Origin: Flaviaesturariibacter aridisoli
GTDB taxonomy: Bacteria > Bacteroidota > Bacteroidia > Chitinophagales > Chitinophagaceae
Assembly: GCF_004343705.1 (NCBI RefSeq)
Contig: NZ_SKFH01000018.1
Span: 1 to 64,000 of the forward strand
Reading direction: 5' to 3'
DNA: 64,000 nucleotides
The translations under genes and the position numbers were made by a program. Under the pieces are notes generated by a model. That model ran no database searches, was not told the origin of the DNA, and was given only the letters and a program-made list of their open reading frames with translations. This document shows, in pieces, positions 52,754-62,229 of the stretch. How positions within the stretch are numbered: position 1 is the stretch's first letter; every line of letters begins with the position of its first letter.

Positions 52754-53962
52754 TTAATATTCGTTGGCGGTTCGTCGCGGTGGCTTTGGCCTTGCCGGCA
52801 TGACGGCCCTTGGTTGCGCCCGCTGCGCGGGCACGGTGCGGGCTGCCGGCTGGCGGCGCGCCGGTTGCGGCCGCTGCGCGTGGGGTGTTGCCGCCCGCGT
52901 CGTTGCCGGCCGGGTGGCGGTGGGGCGTGCCGTGGCGGGTGCCGGATGCGAAGCGGCTGCCCGTCGCGTCGTATCCGTGCTGTTGTGTACAGGTGCCGCT
53001 GCAGGCGCCGAAGGCTCCGGCTGCGTAGCGATGGAGTCGAGCGGCAGCTGCACCCGTGCCCGGGCGGTGTCGTCGGCGAGGCCCAGCTGCACGGCAGCGA
53101 GACTGTCTTCCTGCATCTGGCGCTGCGAGCGCTCCAGCAACTCCTGTATGTTGCGCTGCAGCTGCAGCGAATCCACTTCCGAAACGGCGCCGCGGTGCAC
53201 GCCTACCACCTGTCCGGCGTATTGCACGTCTACCACGGCGTATTTATCGAAGCCCGTGCGGGCCAGCACCTTCTTGTAAAAAAGGATCAGGCGCGCCAGC
53301 TTGGCGTTGAGGTTTTGAGCGTCGCCGAGGCGGATGATGTGGTTGCCCACTACCGGGATCGCCTCGAAACTCCCCGAGGGCGTGATGTCCAGCTGTGCGA
53401 TCTGCTCTTTCCAGAATTCGTCAGCACGAACCGTCACGGCGATGGCCTTGACGTCGGCGGCGCGGAGACTGTCCTGGTGATTGAAGCGGGCGCTGCCGGG
53501 ATAGTTGGTCACCACCAGCACGCGGGCGCTTTCCTTTTCGAGCAGCGGCATCCGCTGGCCCGAAGAGTCGATATAATACGAGGTGCCGGCTGTCGTGAAC
53601 ACACGGGCCACGGGCTCGCGCTCCGTCACCTGCACGTGCAGCACATCGCGGCTGTCGATCCAGAGTTCGGCCTGGCGGATCCAGACGCCCTTTTCGAGTG
53701 CGTTTTCGAGGCGGGCCAGGTTCAGCGCGTCGATGGAGCGTCCCTTGATTGCTGTGCGCGCGGCGGTGGTCAGCTGCTGGAGGATGTCGCTCTTGTCGAT
53801 AAAGAACTGCTCGCCGTCGCCTTTGATGCTGATCAGCACTTCGCGCACGGCATGGCCTTGCTCGGGCCGGTTGGCGGCCACCAACAGCACGACCATCCCC
53901 GTTCCGGTGGTCAGCCAGAAGAGGGCGGTGAGTACTTTTCGGAGGAGGCGCTTACGGTTCAT
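52754..53962 (-). CDS. ftsQ: cell division protein FtsQ with extended basic C-terminal tail
   Basis: The 402-residue bitopic protein has a short cytoplasmic start (NRKRLLRK), one membrane helix (about 12-30), a POTRA domain (about 38-110) and a FtsQ/DivIB domain to about 290. It recruits FtsL, FtsB and FtsW/I. The last ~90 residues are almost only Ala, Pro, Arg and Thr, ending PRRTANEY; such a tail is not part of the standard family and would lie in the periplasm. Its start overlaps the murC stop by 1 nt (TGATG). Confidence 0.9.
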   Translation of the reverse strand: MNRKRLLRKVLTALFWLTTGTGMVVLLVAANRPEQGHAVREVLISIKGDGEQFFIDKSDILQQLTTAARTAIKGRSIDALNLARLENALEKGVWIRQAELWIDSRDVLHVQVTEREPVARVFTTAGTSYYIDSSGQRMPLLEKESARVLVVTNYPGSARFNHQDSLRAADVKAIAVTVRADEFWKEQIAQLDITPSGSFEAIPVVGNHIIRLGDAQNLNAKLARLILFYKKVLARTGFDKYAVVDVQYAGQVVGVHRGAVSEVDSLQLQRNIQELLERSQRQMQEDSLAAVQLGLADDTARARVQLPLDSIATQPEPSAPAAAPVHNSTDTTRRAAASHPAPATARPTATRPATTRAATPHAQRPQPARRQPAARTVPAQRAQPRAVMPARPKPPRRTANEY

Positions 53963-55389
53963 CAGGCGTTCTTAAAAATTTGGTACAGTTGTGGCACGAG
54001 GGCATCGATATCACCCGCTCCGGCGGTGATGATGACTTCTCCGAACTCCTTATCCAGTTGGGGTGCTTGCGCGGTGGCCCATTCCAGCAGTTGGTCTTTG
54101 CTCAACAGTTTCTTGTCCTCTTTGTCTATCGCGTCCAGGATCAGCTGGCTGCTCACGCCTTCCATCGGGAGCTCGCGGGCGGGATAAACGGGCAGCAAAA
54201 GTATGCGATCCGCCCATTCCAGACTCTTTGCAAATCCGTGAAACAGGTCTTTTGTTCGACTAAAAAGGTGCGGCTGAAAAATGACTGTAATTCTACGGCC
54301 GGGGAAAAGGCTGCGGGCGCTCTTCAGCAGGGCGCTCAGCTCCTCCGGGTGGTGGGCATAGTCGTCGATCAGTACCGGTTGCACATAGCCGCCCGGCTCT
54401 TTCGGCTGCGGCGCGATGACATACTCAAAACGGCGGCGCACACCTTTGAAAGCGGCGATCGCGTTGCTGATGAGCTGCCCCTCGATGCCGAGCGAGTGTG
54501 CGGCGGCAATGGCGGCCACAGCATTTTCCACGTTGTGCATGCCGCCGATGTTGAGGCGCAGCTCGTACAGTGATGTATCGGGCAGGTTGACGTCGAAGGT
54601 ATAGCCGCCGTTCTCGATGCGGATGTTGGCCGCATAAACGTCGGCGGCGTCGTTTTGCAGGCTGTAGGTCCAGTGGCGGTCGGCCTTGATCTCCTTGGCG
54701 CGCGTGAGGCCGAACTTGGAAATAAGGAGGCCGCCCGGCTTCAGCTTGTTGCCGAAGGTCACGAAGGCGTCTTCCATGGTCTTCGCATCGCCGTAGATGT
54801 CGAGATGGTCCGGATCCATGGAGGTGATGATGGCCACGTCGGGACTCAGTTTCCAGAAAGAGCGGTCGTATTCATCGGCCTCCACCACGGCTACGTCGTT
54901 GAAGGAGGTCCAGAAGTTCGTGTTGTAGTTGACGGAGATGCCGCCCAGGAAAGCATTGCCCCCAAAGCCGCTGTGACGCAGGATGTGCGCCGCCATCGTA
55001 GAAGTGGTGGTCTTGCCGTGTGTGCCGGCCACGCAGATGTTGAACGACTCCTCGGTGATGCCGCCCAGGATGTCGCTGCGCTTCAGCACCGGGAACCCAT
55101 GCTGTTGATAGTACACCAATTCGGCGTGCTCTTTCGGTACCGCCGGAGTATACACGACGACCTGCGCGTCTTTGGGAATGAGCGCCACGTCTTCCGTATA
55201 GTGTACCTCAATCCCCTCGGTCACCAACTGGCGGGTGAGTTCCGTTTCGGTCTTATCGTAGCCGCTCACACGGGCGCCGCGACCCTTGAAGTAGCGGGCC
55301 AGTGCACTCATGCCGATGCCGCCGATACCGATAAAGTATACGGACTTCACATTCCGTATGGACGGCACGTGGGTGGGTTCGTTCATCAT
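53962..55389 (-). CDS. murC: UDP-N-acetylmuramate--L-alanine ligase MurC
   Basis: The 475-residue ATP-dependent ligase adds L-Ala to UDP-MurNAc, the first peptide step of wall synthesis. The N-terminal UDP site VYFIGIGGIGMSALARY, the P-loop AGTHGKTTTST and the segment EADEYDRSFWKL are conserved. It lies 8 nt downstream of murG and overlaps ftsQ by 1 nt. Confidence 0.97.
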   Translation of the reverse strand: MMNEPTHVPSIRNVKSVYFIGIGGIGMSALARYFKGRGARVSGYDKTETELTRQLVTEGIEVHYTEDVALIPKDAQVVVYTPAVPKEHAELVYYQQHGFPVLKRSDILGGITEESFNICVAGTHGKTTTSTMAAHILRHSGFGGNAFLGGISVNYNTNFWTSFNDVAVVEADEYDRSFWKLSPDVAIITSMDPDHLDIYGDAKTMEDAFVTFGNKLKPGGLLISKFGLTRAKEIKADRHWTYSLQNDAADVYAANIRIENGGYTFDVNLPDTSLYELRLNIGGMHNVENAVAAIAAAHSLGIEGQLISNAIAAFKGVRRRFEYVIAPQPKEPGGYVQPVLIDDYAHHPEELSALLKSARSLFPGRRITVIFQPHLFSRTKDLFHGFAKSLEWADRILLLPVYPARELPMEGVSSQLILDAIDKEDKKLLSKDQLLEWATAQAPQLDKEFGEVIITAGAGDIDALVPQLYQIFKNA

Positions 55390-55397
55390 GGTGGTTC

Positions 55398-56492
55398 TTA
55401 CGCGATCTGTTTTAAAATGGCTTGTCCAATCTTTTGGTCGGCATCGGTCACCCCGAGCGTTCCTATATGTCGTCTCAATAGTTCCTGTTGGTTGCCGTCG
55501 CCGGCCAGGGCCAGCAGCTCGGGCACGATCTTGTTCTTTGCCTCGCTGTCGGCGATCATCAGGGCCGCATTCTGCTCCACGAGGTGGCGGGCATTGGCGG
55601 TCTGGTGGTCTTCCGCGGCGTGCGGGTAAGGCACGAACAGTACCGGCTTGGCCACCACGCAGAGCTCGGCAACCGCCATGGCGCCGGCGCGGCTTACCAC
55701 GATGTCGGCGGCGGCATAGGCCTGCTCCATGTGGGTAATGAAGTCGCCCACCCAGATGCCTGGCTTTCCGTCGGCAGCTTCGCGCCAGCGGGCGGCGTCG
55801 GTCTTGCCCGTCTGCCAGATCAGCTGGATCCCGGCGCTCACCAGCGCATCAAGGTGGGAAGCGAGGGCTTCGTTGATGGAGCGGGCACCAAGCGAACCGC
55901 CCACGGCCAGCACTGTTACCCGTCCTTCCTGCAGCCCGAAAAAGCGCAGCGCCTCGCTTTTCGGCAGGGCGGCAGTCTTCACGATGCCGGGGCGGATCGG
56001 GTTGCCTACCACTTCGAGCTTGTCGGCCGGGAAGAATCGCTCCATCCCTGTGGCCGCCACGAACACGCGCGTGGCCTTTTTACCCAGCAGCATGTTGCTT
56101 TTTCCTGCAAACGAGTTGCTCTCGTGCAGGAAGGTGGGGATGCCCTTCGCCTGTGCGTAGCGCAGTACCGGGAACGAGGAGTAACCGCCGACGCCGATGA
56201 CCGCGTCGGGCGCAAAATCGCGCACGATGCTCCGCACCTGGAAGAAGCTTTTTACGAGCTTGAAGGGCAGCCAGATATTTTTAAGCAAAGAACTCCGGTT
56301 GAAGCCCGCGATGTCGAGCCCCTTAATGGGATAGCCCGCCTGCGGAACTTTTTCCATCTCCATTTTGCCGCGGGCGCCCACGAACAGTATTTCTACAGTA
56401 GGCTCCAGCTGCTTCAGGGCATTGGCGATGGCCAGGGCGGGAAAAATATGCCCACCGGTGCCGCCACCCGCAATGATGATCCGCTTGCTCAT
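55398..56492 (-). CDS. murG: UDP-N-acetylglucosamine transferase MurG
   Basis: The 364-residue GT-B glycosyltransferase adds GlcNAc to lipid I to make lipid II at the inner face of the membrane. The glycine loops IAGGGTGGHIFPALAIA and AVGGSLGARSINEAL and the donor-site segment SRAGAMAVAELCVV are present. It overlaps ftsW by 4 nt (ATGA). Confidence 0.97.
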   Translation of the reverse strand: MSKRIIIAGGGTGGHIFPALAIANALKQLEPTVEILFVGARGKMEMEKVPQAGYPIKGLDIAGFNRSSLLKNIWLPFKLVKSFFQVRSIVRDFAPDAVIGVGGYSSFPVLRYAQAKGIPTFLHESNSFAGKSNMLLGKKATRVFVAATGMERFFPADKLEVVGNPIRPGIVKTAALPKSEALRFFGLQEGRVTVLAVGGSLGARSINEALASHLDALVSAGIQLIWQTGKTDAARWREAADGKPGIWVGDFITHMEQAYAAADIVVSRAGAMAVAELCVVAKPVLFVPYPHAAEDHQTANARHLVEQNAALMIADSEAKNKIVPELLALAGDGNQQELLRRHIGTLGVTDADQKIGQAILKQIA

Positions 56493-57832
56493 ACCGTGAT
56501 GCCCTCCTCTTCTTCGATTACGCCGGCTTCGGCATCGGCTTCCGCTTCTTCACGGGCTCTGGCGCGCTCTTCCTTGAGGCGCTCCTTGCCTTCGTGCTGC
56601 TCTACGTTGCGGGCCACGCTCAGGATGATGCCGATGGCCAGGCAGGTAAACAGGAAGCTCGATCCGCCCATCGACACGAGCGGCAGGGTGACCCCGGTAA
56701 CGGGAAACAGGTTGACATTGACCGCCATGTTGGCCATGGCCTGCAGCACCAGCGTAAACGAAAGCCCCAGGGCCAGGAAGGCGCCGAAAGCATACGGACA
56801 ACGCTTGTACAGGCGGATGCAGCGAAAGAGCAACGCGAGGTACACGAAGATGATGAACGCGCCGCCCACCAGTCCGTATTCCTCGATGATGATCGAATAG
56901 ATAAAGTCGTTGTAAGCCTGCGGCAGGAAGTTGCGCGCCTGGCTGTTGCCCGGGCCGAGGCCTAAAGCACCGCCCGTGGCAATAGCGATCTTCGCCTGGT
57001 CGGTCTGGTAGGAATCATCGTTCGATACTTCCTTGGAACCATACATGAAGTTCTCCACGCGCGAGATCCAGGTGTCCACGCGGGCGGTGAGGCGGTTGCT
57101 CTTCGGCTTCGGCGCGGCCACGGTGGTCGCTTCCTCCTCGTCGCCACCGGTCTTGTGCTTCACAACGGCTGCGGAGATGAGGATCGCGACGGGGATGGCG
57201 GCAACACCTATCGTTAGCAGCAAGTGCTTCGACGACACGCGCCCGATGAACAGCAGCATCATGCAGGTTGCGCCGAGCAGCAGGGCCGTAGACAGGTTGG
57301 CCGGCGCAATGAGCGCGCAGGTGAGTGCTACCGGCCCGATAACGGGCAGGAAGCCTTTCTTGAAATCTTTAATGACGTTCTGACGGCGGCTCAGGATCCG
57401 AGCCAGGTACATGAACAGGGCCAGGCGCGCAAGGTCGGAGGTCTGCATCGTCATGTTGATGATCGGCAGGCGGATCCAGCGCGAGCCCTGGTTGATGGTG
57501 GCCCCGAAGAACAGCGTATAAATAAGGAGTGGTATCGACAGCAGGAACAGCACTTTCGCCACGCGCGAATACAGCGTATAATTCACACGGTGGGCGAAGT
57601 AGATCACGCAGAAACCGAGGGCGATGAACACGACCTGCTTGAACAGGTACACCTCGGTGTTGCCCTTGTAGTTCTTGTAAGCCAGCGAGCCGGTGGCGCT
57701 ATACACCACCAGCAGCGACACGAGCACCAGCAGGCCCACGAGGGCCCAGATGACCTTGTCGCCCTTGGTCTTCCGGAGCACATTGGCGTTTTTCGCCAGC
57801 TCGGCAAACGATATGTCGGCAGTTTGCGGCAT
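56489..57832 (-). CDS. ftsW: septal peptidoglycan polymerase FtsW (SEDS family)
   Basis: The 447-residue membrane protein has about ten helices and belongs to the SEDS glycan polymerases, which act with a class B penicillin-binding protein. INQGSRWIRLP, AIATGGALGLGPGNS and FPVTGVTLPLVSMGGSS are family motifs. It has a larger than usual periplasmic loop (about 225-275, with GGDEEEATTV) and an acidic, charged C-terminal tail. It overlaps murD by 1 nt and murG by 4 nt. Confidence 0.95.
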   Translation of the reverse strand: MPQTADISFAELAKNANVLRKTKGDKVIWALVGLLVLVSLLVVYSATGSLAYKNYKGNTEVYLFKQVVFIALGFCVIYFAHRVNYTLYSRVAKVLFLLSIPLLIYTLFFGATINQGSRWIRLPIINMTMQTSDLARLALFMYLARILSRRQNVIKDFKKGFLPVIGPVALTCALIAPANLSTALLLGATCMMLLFIGRVSSKHLLLTIGVAAIPVAILISAAVVKHKTGGDEEEATTVAAPKPKSNRLTARVDTWISRVENFMYGSKEVSNDDSYQTDQAKIAIATGGALGLGPGNSQARNFLPQAYNDFIYSIIIEEYGLVGGAFIIFVYLALLFRCIRLYKRCPYAFGAFLALGLSFTLVLQAMANMAVNVNLFPVTGVTLPLVSMGGSSFLFTCLAIGIILSVARNVEQHEGKERLKEERARAREEAEADAEAGVIEEEEGITV

Positions 57833-59169
57833 CAGAGGTTCTTAACGGCGTCCTTGAACTGGATGCCGCGGTCTTCGTAATTTTTAAAGAGGTCGAAAGA
57901 AGCGCAGGCGGGGCTCAGCAGCACGGCGTCGCCGGGGACGGACAGCTCATAGGCGGCGCGCACGGCGTCGGCGGCTGAAGCGGTATCGGTCAGCGGCACC
58001 TTACCGTTGAACGCTTCGTGGATCTTGGCGTTGTCGGTGCCCATGCACACGATGGCCTTTACCTTCTCGGTCACGAGCTCCTCGATGAGCGTATAGTCAT
58101 TGCCCTTGTCGATGCCACCGAGGATGAGCACCGTCGGCTTCGTCATGCTCTCGAGGGCATACCAGGTGGAGTTGACATTGGTGGCCTTGGAATCGTTGAT
58201 GAACTCCACGCCCCGCACGGTGGCCACGGGCTCCATGCGGTGCTCCAGGCTCTGGAAGGTCTGCACCGCCTCACGGATCTTGCTCTTGCGGATCTCCATC
58301 GTGGCGCCCGCTACGCATGCTGCCATAGTATTGAATTGGTTGTGCTTGCCCTTGAGGGCGAAATCGTACACGCTCATCTGCTGCTGCTCGGCACCGGGCA
58401 CATTTACATTCAGCTCATTATCCTGGATGTAGGCACCGGGCTCCTCTTTACGCTTCATGCTCATGGGAAGTTTTTTTACGCTGTTGGAAATAAGGTTCAT
58501 ATACTGACCGATCACTTCGTCGTCTGCATTGTAGAGGAAGTAGTCGGCGTCGGTCTGGTTCATGGCGATCCGGAACTTGCTCCGGATGTAGTTCTCGAAG
58601 CGGTACTCATACCGGTCGAGGTGGTCTTCGGTGATGTTGAGCAGCAGGGCCACATCGGGACGGAACGTCGTGATGTCGTCCAGCTGGAAGCTCGAGATCT
58701 CGGCCACATAGAGCGGCTTGGGTTCTTCGGCCACCTGCTTGGCAAACGAGTAACCGATATTGCCCACGAGGGCGCAATCAAGACCGGCCGTTTTGCACAT
58801 ATGGTAGATGAGCGCCGTGGTGGTGCTCTTGCCGTTGGAGCCGGTGATGGCGATGATGCGGCTGTTGCCCTTGTAGCGATAGGCCAGCTCGATCTCCGAG
58901 ATGACGGGGATGCCCGCGGCGCGGATCTTCTTCACCAGCGCATTCTTTTCGGGAATGCCCGGGCTCTTCACCACTTCGGCGGCGCTGAGAATAAGGGCGT
59001 CGTCCACGCTTTGCTCGGCGAAGGGAATCCCGGCCTCCTCCAGCTCCTTGCGGTACGGAGTTTTCAGCGCGCCCTCGTCGTACAGGAACACGTCGTAGCC
59101 GCGCTGGCGGGCCAGCAATGCCGCCCCTACCCCGCTTTCGCCGCCGCCCAGTATGACCAATCGCTTCAT
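57832..59169 (-). CDS. murD: UDP-N-acetylmuramoyl-L-alanine--D-glutamate ligase MurD
   Basis: The 445-residue ligase adds D-Glu to UDP-MurNAc-L-Ala. The P-loop ITGSNGKSTTTALI, INDSKATNVNSTWYAL and GGIDKGNDY are conserved Mur-ligase motifs, with a Rossmann-like UDP-binding start (LVILGGGESGVGAALLA). The gap of 200 bp to mraY, unusual within an otherwise overlapping cluster, is filled with repeats. Confidence 0.97.
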   Translation of the reverse strand: MKRLVILGGGESGVGAALLARQRGYDVFLYDEGALKTPYRKELEEAGIPFAEQSVDDALILSAAEVVKSPGIPEKNALVKKIRAAGIPVISEIELAYRYKGNSRIIAITGSNGKSTTTALIYHMCKTAGLDCALVGNIGYSFAKQVAEEPKPLYVAEISSFQLDDITTFRPDVALLLNITEDHLDRYEYRFENYIRSKFRIAMNQTDADYFLYNADDEVIGQYMNLISNSVKKLPMSMKRKEEPGAYIQDNELNVNVPGAEQQQMSVYDFALKGKHNQFNTMAACVAGATMEIRKSKIREAVQTFQSLEHRMEPVATVRGVEFINDSKATNVNSTWYALESMTKPTVLILGGIDKGNDYTLIEELVTEKVKAIVCMGTDNAKIHEAFNGKVPLTDTASAADAVRAAYELSVPGDAVLLSPACASFDLFKNYEDRGIQFKDAVKNL

Positions 59170-59171
59170 CC

Positions 59172-59222
59172 GTTAATTAGTTTATTAGTCTATTGGTTGA
59201 TGGGTAACCGGTTCGCTACCAC
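59172..59222 (+). repeat. 8-nt periodic array plus dispersed repeat, copy 2 (CCGGTTCGCTACCA type)
   Basis: Octads of the form AGTTTATT, AGTCTATT, GGTTGATG lead into CCGGTTCGCTACCA. The last block and the preceding TCTATTGGTT are shared with 8512-8555 on the other strand. Confidence 0.65.
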
Positions 59223-59272
59223 ATCTTCCGTTTATGTTTGCTCTTCGCTCTTCGTCGCCATTCTTTCCTAAA

Positions 59273-59303
59273 ATCCGACATCCGAGATCCGAGATCTGAA
59301 ATC
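59273..59303. repeat. 7-nt periodic array (ATCCGAG type)
   Basis: ATCCGAC, ATCCGAG, ATCCGAG and ATCTGAA follow one another in the mraY-murD gap. A tandem GCTCTTC pair precedes them near 59240. Confidence 0.7.
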
Positions 59304-59369
59304 AAGGTTTGGTGTTTAACATCCGGTCCGTTCCGTTTGAAGGGTGGTTCTTCATCAGGGTTTTTATCG

Positions 59370-60641
59370 TTAACGAAGCTTGAGCGTGACCACCGAGAGC
59401 ACCACCAGCAGAAGGGTGACGATCCAGAAGCGGGTTACGATCTTGGCTTCGTGGTAGCCTTTCTTTTGATAGTGATGGTGCAGCGGGCTCATCAGGAAGA
59501 TCCGCCGTCCCTCACCGTATTTTTTCTTCGTGTATTTGAAATAAGCCACCTGCAGCACCACGCTCAGGTTTTCCACCAGGAACACGCCGCAGAAGATCGG
59601 GATCAGCAGCTCTTTGTGCACGATGATGGCCAGTGCGGCGATGAGGCCGCCGAGGGTGAGCGAGCCGGTATCGCCCATGAATACCTGCGCCGGGTAAGAG
59701 TTGTACCACAGGAAGCCCACACAGGCCCCGATCATGGCACCGATGAAGATCGACAGCTCGCCCAGGTTGGGAATGAACATGATGTTGAGGTAGTCGGCAA
59801 ACAGCAGTGACCCCGACGCATAGGCGAAGATGCCCAGCGCCACCGACACGAGCGCCGAAGTACCCGTGGCGAGGCCATCGAGGCCGTCGGTGAGGTTGGC
59901 GCCGTTCGACACGGCCGTGATGATCAGGATCACGATGAGGATATACAGTACCCAGGCATAGCCACGCATGCTTTGCGGCAGCAGGCGCCCGTAGTTGAAT
60001 TCGTGGTTCTTCACAAAGGGAATGGTGGTCACCACTTCCTTCGCATCCACATACACGCGGGTCTTGCCATTGATCTGCGTTACGTGCGCGCCGGCGGGCG
60101 GGTTGGCACCCTGGTATTCGCGCCAGGTCTTCACGCTTCCGTTGAACCAGAGCGTGGCGCCGACCGTGATACCGAGGGCTACCTGCCCGAAGATCTTGAA
60201 CCAGCCGGCGAGGCCGTCCTTGTCGCTTTTCTTATAGGCACTGCCCAGGGCCTGCGCCTGGCGCTTGGCGCGCAGCTTCAGGTAGTCGTCGATAAAGCCG
60301 ATCACACCCAGCCATAGGGTGCTGAAGATCATCAGGCGCACGTACACCTTCGTCAGGTTGGCCAGCAGCAGCGTGGGGATAAGGATCGCCAGGATGATGA
60401 TGATGCCGCCCATCGTGGGGGTGCCCTTCTTCTGGGTCTCGCCCGCAAGGCCAAGCTCGCGCACGCTTTCACCGATCTGCTTCTTTTGCAGGAAGCGGAT
60501 CAGCCGCTTGCCGAACACCGTAGTGATCACCAACGACAACAGCACGGCCAAAAGCACGCGCGTGGCGATACCCATAAAGGCACCGCTGCCCGGGATGTGG
60601 GTCACGTTCGACTCGAGCCATTGTATGAGGTGATAGAGCAT
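59370..60641 (-). CDS. mraY: phospho-N-acetylmuramoyl-pentapeptide transferase MraY
   Basis: The 423-residue polytopic enzyme transfers phospho-MurNAc-pentapeptide to undecaprenyl phosphate to give lipid I. The catalytic aspartates are in [10 protein letters not shown] and [12 protein letters not shown], and the His string [10 protein letters not shown] is present. It is longer than the E. coli enzyme (360) because of an insert of about 60 residues (about 170-230) between helices, which is common in this phylum. It is flanked on both sides by repeat-filled gaps. Confidence 0.96.
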   Translation of the reverse strand: MLYHLIQWLESNVTHIPGSGAFMGIATRVLLAVLLSLVITTVFGKRLIRFLQKKQIGESVRELGLAGETQKKGTPTMGGIIIILAILIPTLLLANLTKVYVRLMIFSTLWLGVIGFIDDYLKLRAKRQAQALGSAYKKSDKDGLAGWFKIFGQVALGITVGATLWFNGSVKTWREYQGANPPAGAHVTQINGKTRVYVDAKEVVTTIPFVKNHEFNYGRLLPQSMRGYAWVLYILIVILIITAVSNGANLTDGLDGLATGTSALVSVALGIFAYASGSLLFADYLNIMFIPNLGELSIFIGAMIGACVGFLWYNSYPAQVFMGDTGSLTLGGLIAALAIIVHKELLIPIFCGVFLVENLSVVLQVAYFKYTKKKYGEGRRIFLMSPLHHHYQKKGYHEAKIVTRFWIVTLLLVVLSVVTLKLR

Positions 60642-60645
60642 CTTC

Positions 60646-60673
60646 GATGAGTAATGAGTGATGAGTAATGAGT
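60646..60673. repeat. 7-nt periodic array (GATGAGT/AATGAGT) between murE and mraY
   Basis: The heptads GATGAGT, AATGAGT, GATGAGT and AATGAGT start 4 bp after the mraY start codon boundary, on the upstream side. An inverted relative lies at 60740-60767. Confidence 0.7.
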
Positions 60674-60739
60674 AGTTACCCGCCGCCCTGTTTTGTTTTC
60701 GTTGTTGATCCGGTCTGTGAGCAAGTAAAGAGTGCTCCC

Positions 60740-60767
60740 ACTCATTACTGGTTACTCATTATTTATT
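60740..60767. repeat. 7-nt periodic array (ACTCATT) running over the murE stop codon
   Basis: ACTCATT, ACTGGTT, ACTCATT and ATTTATT extend over the murE stop codon (60763-60765). ACTCATT is the complement of AATGAGT in the neighbouring array, so the two can pair. Confidence 0.7.
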
Positions 60768-62229
60768 TATCCAATAGTTCAAACATTTCCTGCAGCACTT
60801 CCTTGTCGTCGAAGTGCTGCTTTACGCCTTTGACATCCTGGTATTTCTCATGTCCCTTCCCGGCAATCAGCAGGATGTCTTCCGGGCCAGCCATGCTGAC
60901 GGCGGTCTTGATAGCCTGCTTGCGGTCGGGTATCGATACAAACTTGCGGCGGGCGGCGCTGCTCAGGCCTTCTTCCATATCGGCCAGGATCTGCAGCGGG
61001 TCTTCGCTCCGCGGGTTGTCGGAAGTGAAGATCACCTTGTCGCTGTGGGTGCAGGCCACTTCGCCCATGATGGGGCGCTTCGTTTTGTCGCGGTCGCCGC
61101 CGCAGCCTACCACGGTGATGATCTGCTCGTGTCCCTTGCGCAGCTTCTTGATGGTGCTGAGCACGTTTACCAGCGCATCGGGCGTGTGGGCATAATCCAC
61201 AATGCCGAGCACGCGCCCTTTTGCCGACACGAGGTAGTCGAAGCGGCCCTCAGCGCCCGTGAGGTTGCTAAGCACCTGCAGCACTTCCTGCTTGTCTTCG
61301 CCCAGCGACACCGCCGCGCCGTAAACGGCCAGCAGGTTGTAAGCATTGAATTCGCCGATGAGGCGGAAGTGCACTTCCTGCTCGTTCACCGTCATCACCA
61401 GGCCCGTGAGCGCGTTTTCGAGGATCTTGCCCTTGAAGTCGGCCACGGTGCGCAGGCTGTAGGAAAGTTTGTTGGCCGCCGTGTTCTGCAGCATCACAGC
61501 GCCGCGCTTGTCGTCGGCGTTGGTGATGGCGAAGGCGTCGGCGGAAAGCCCGTCAAAGAAGGCTTTCTTCGCCTTGATGTATTCGTCGAAGGTCTTGTGG
61601 TAGTCGAGGTGGTCGTGGGTGATGTTGCTGAACAGTGCGCCGGCGAAGTGCAGGCCGGCGATGCGGCGCTGGTGCACCGCGTGCGAGCTTACCTCCATGA
61701 ACACGTGTGTACAGCCACGGTCGGCCATCAGCCCCAGCAGGGCGTTGAGGCTCACCGCGTCGGGCGTAGTGTGCGTGGAGGGGATGACCTCTCCGTCGAT
61801 CACGTTTTCCACCGTGCTCACGAGGCCGCAGGTGTAACCAAGACCGTTAAAGAGCTTGTAGAGCAGCGTGGCGATAGTGGTCTTGCCGTTGGTGCCGGTA
61901 ACCCCTACGAGCTTCATGCGGCCCGAAGGCTGCCCGTAAAAGTTGTGCGCGATGATGCCGGCCGCTTCGGCGCTGTCTTCCACCTGCACGTAAGTCACAC
62001 CCTCTTTCAGTTCCGACGGAAGCGTTTCGCACACGATCGCCGTAGCGCCGAGCCCGACCGCTTTCGGGATGAAGGCATGCCCGTCGGAGGCGGTGCCTTT
62101 CACGGCTACGAACAGCGCGCCCGCTTCCACTTTGCGCGAGTCGATCTGCACCGAGGATACCGGCGCATTGCTGTCGCCGTTCACTGCCCGGAGGCGCACT
62201 GTATATAATATGTCGGCGAGTACCTTCAT
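60763..62229 (-). CDS. murE: UDP-N-acetylmuramoyl-tripeptide synthetase MurE (meso-DAP type)
   Basis: The 488-residue ligase adds the third residue of the stem peptide. The P-loop VTGTNGKTTIATLL is present, and the specificity loop reads FTSDNPRSEDP; DNPR is the motif of meso-diaminopimelate-adding enzymes, while Lys-adding ones differ. It starts 1 nt inside the ftsI stop (TAATG), so it is translationally coupled. Its last codons are overlapped by a periodic repeat. Confidence 0.97.
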   Translation of the reverse strand: MKVLADILYTVRLRAVNGDSNAPVSSVQIDSRKVEAGALFVAVKGTASDGHAFIPKAVGLGATAIVCETLPSELKEGVTYVQVEDSAEAAGIIAHNFYGQPSGRMKLVGVTGTNGKTTIATLLYKLFNGLGYTCGLVSTVENVIDGEVIPSTHTTPDAVSLNALLGLMADRGCTHVFMEVSSHAVHQRRIAGLHFAGALFSNITHDHLDYHKTFDEYIKAKKAFFDGLSADAFAITNADDKRGAVMLQNTAANKLSYSLRTVADFKGKILENALTGLVMTVNEQEVHFRLIGEFNAYNLLAVYGAAVSLGEDKQEVLQVLSNLTGAEGRFDYLVSAKGRVLGIVDYAHTPDALVNVLSTIKKLRKGHEQIITVVGCGGDRDKTKRPIMGEVACTHSDKVIFTSDNPRSEDPLQILADMEEGLSSAARRKFVSIPDRKQAIKTAVSMAGPEDILLIAGKGHEKYQDVKGVKQHFDDKEVLQEMFELLDK

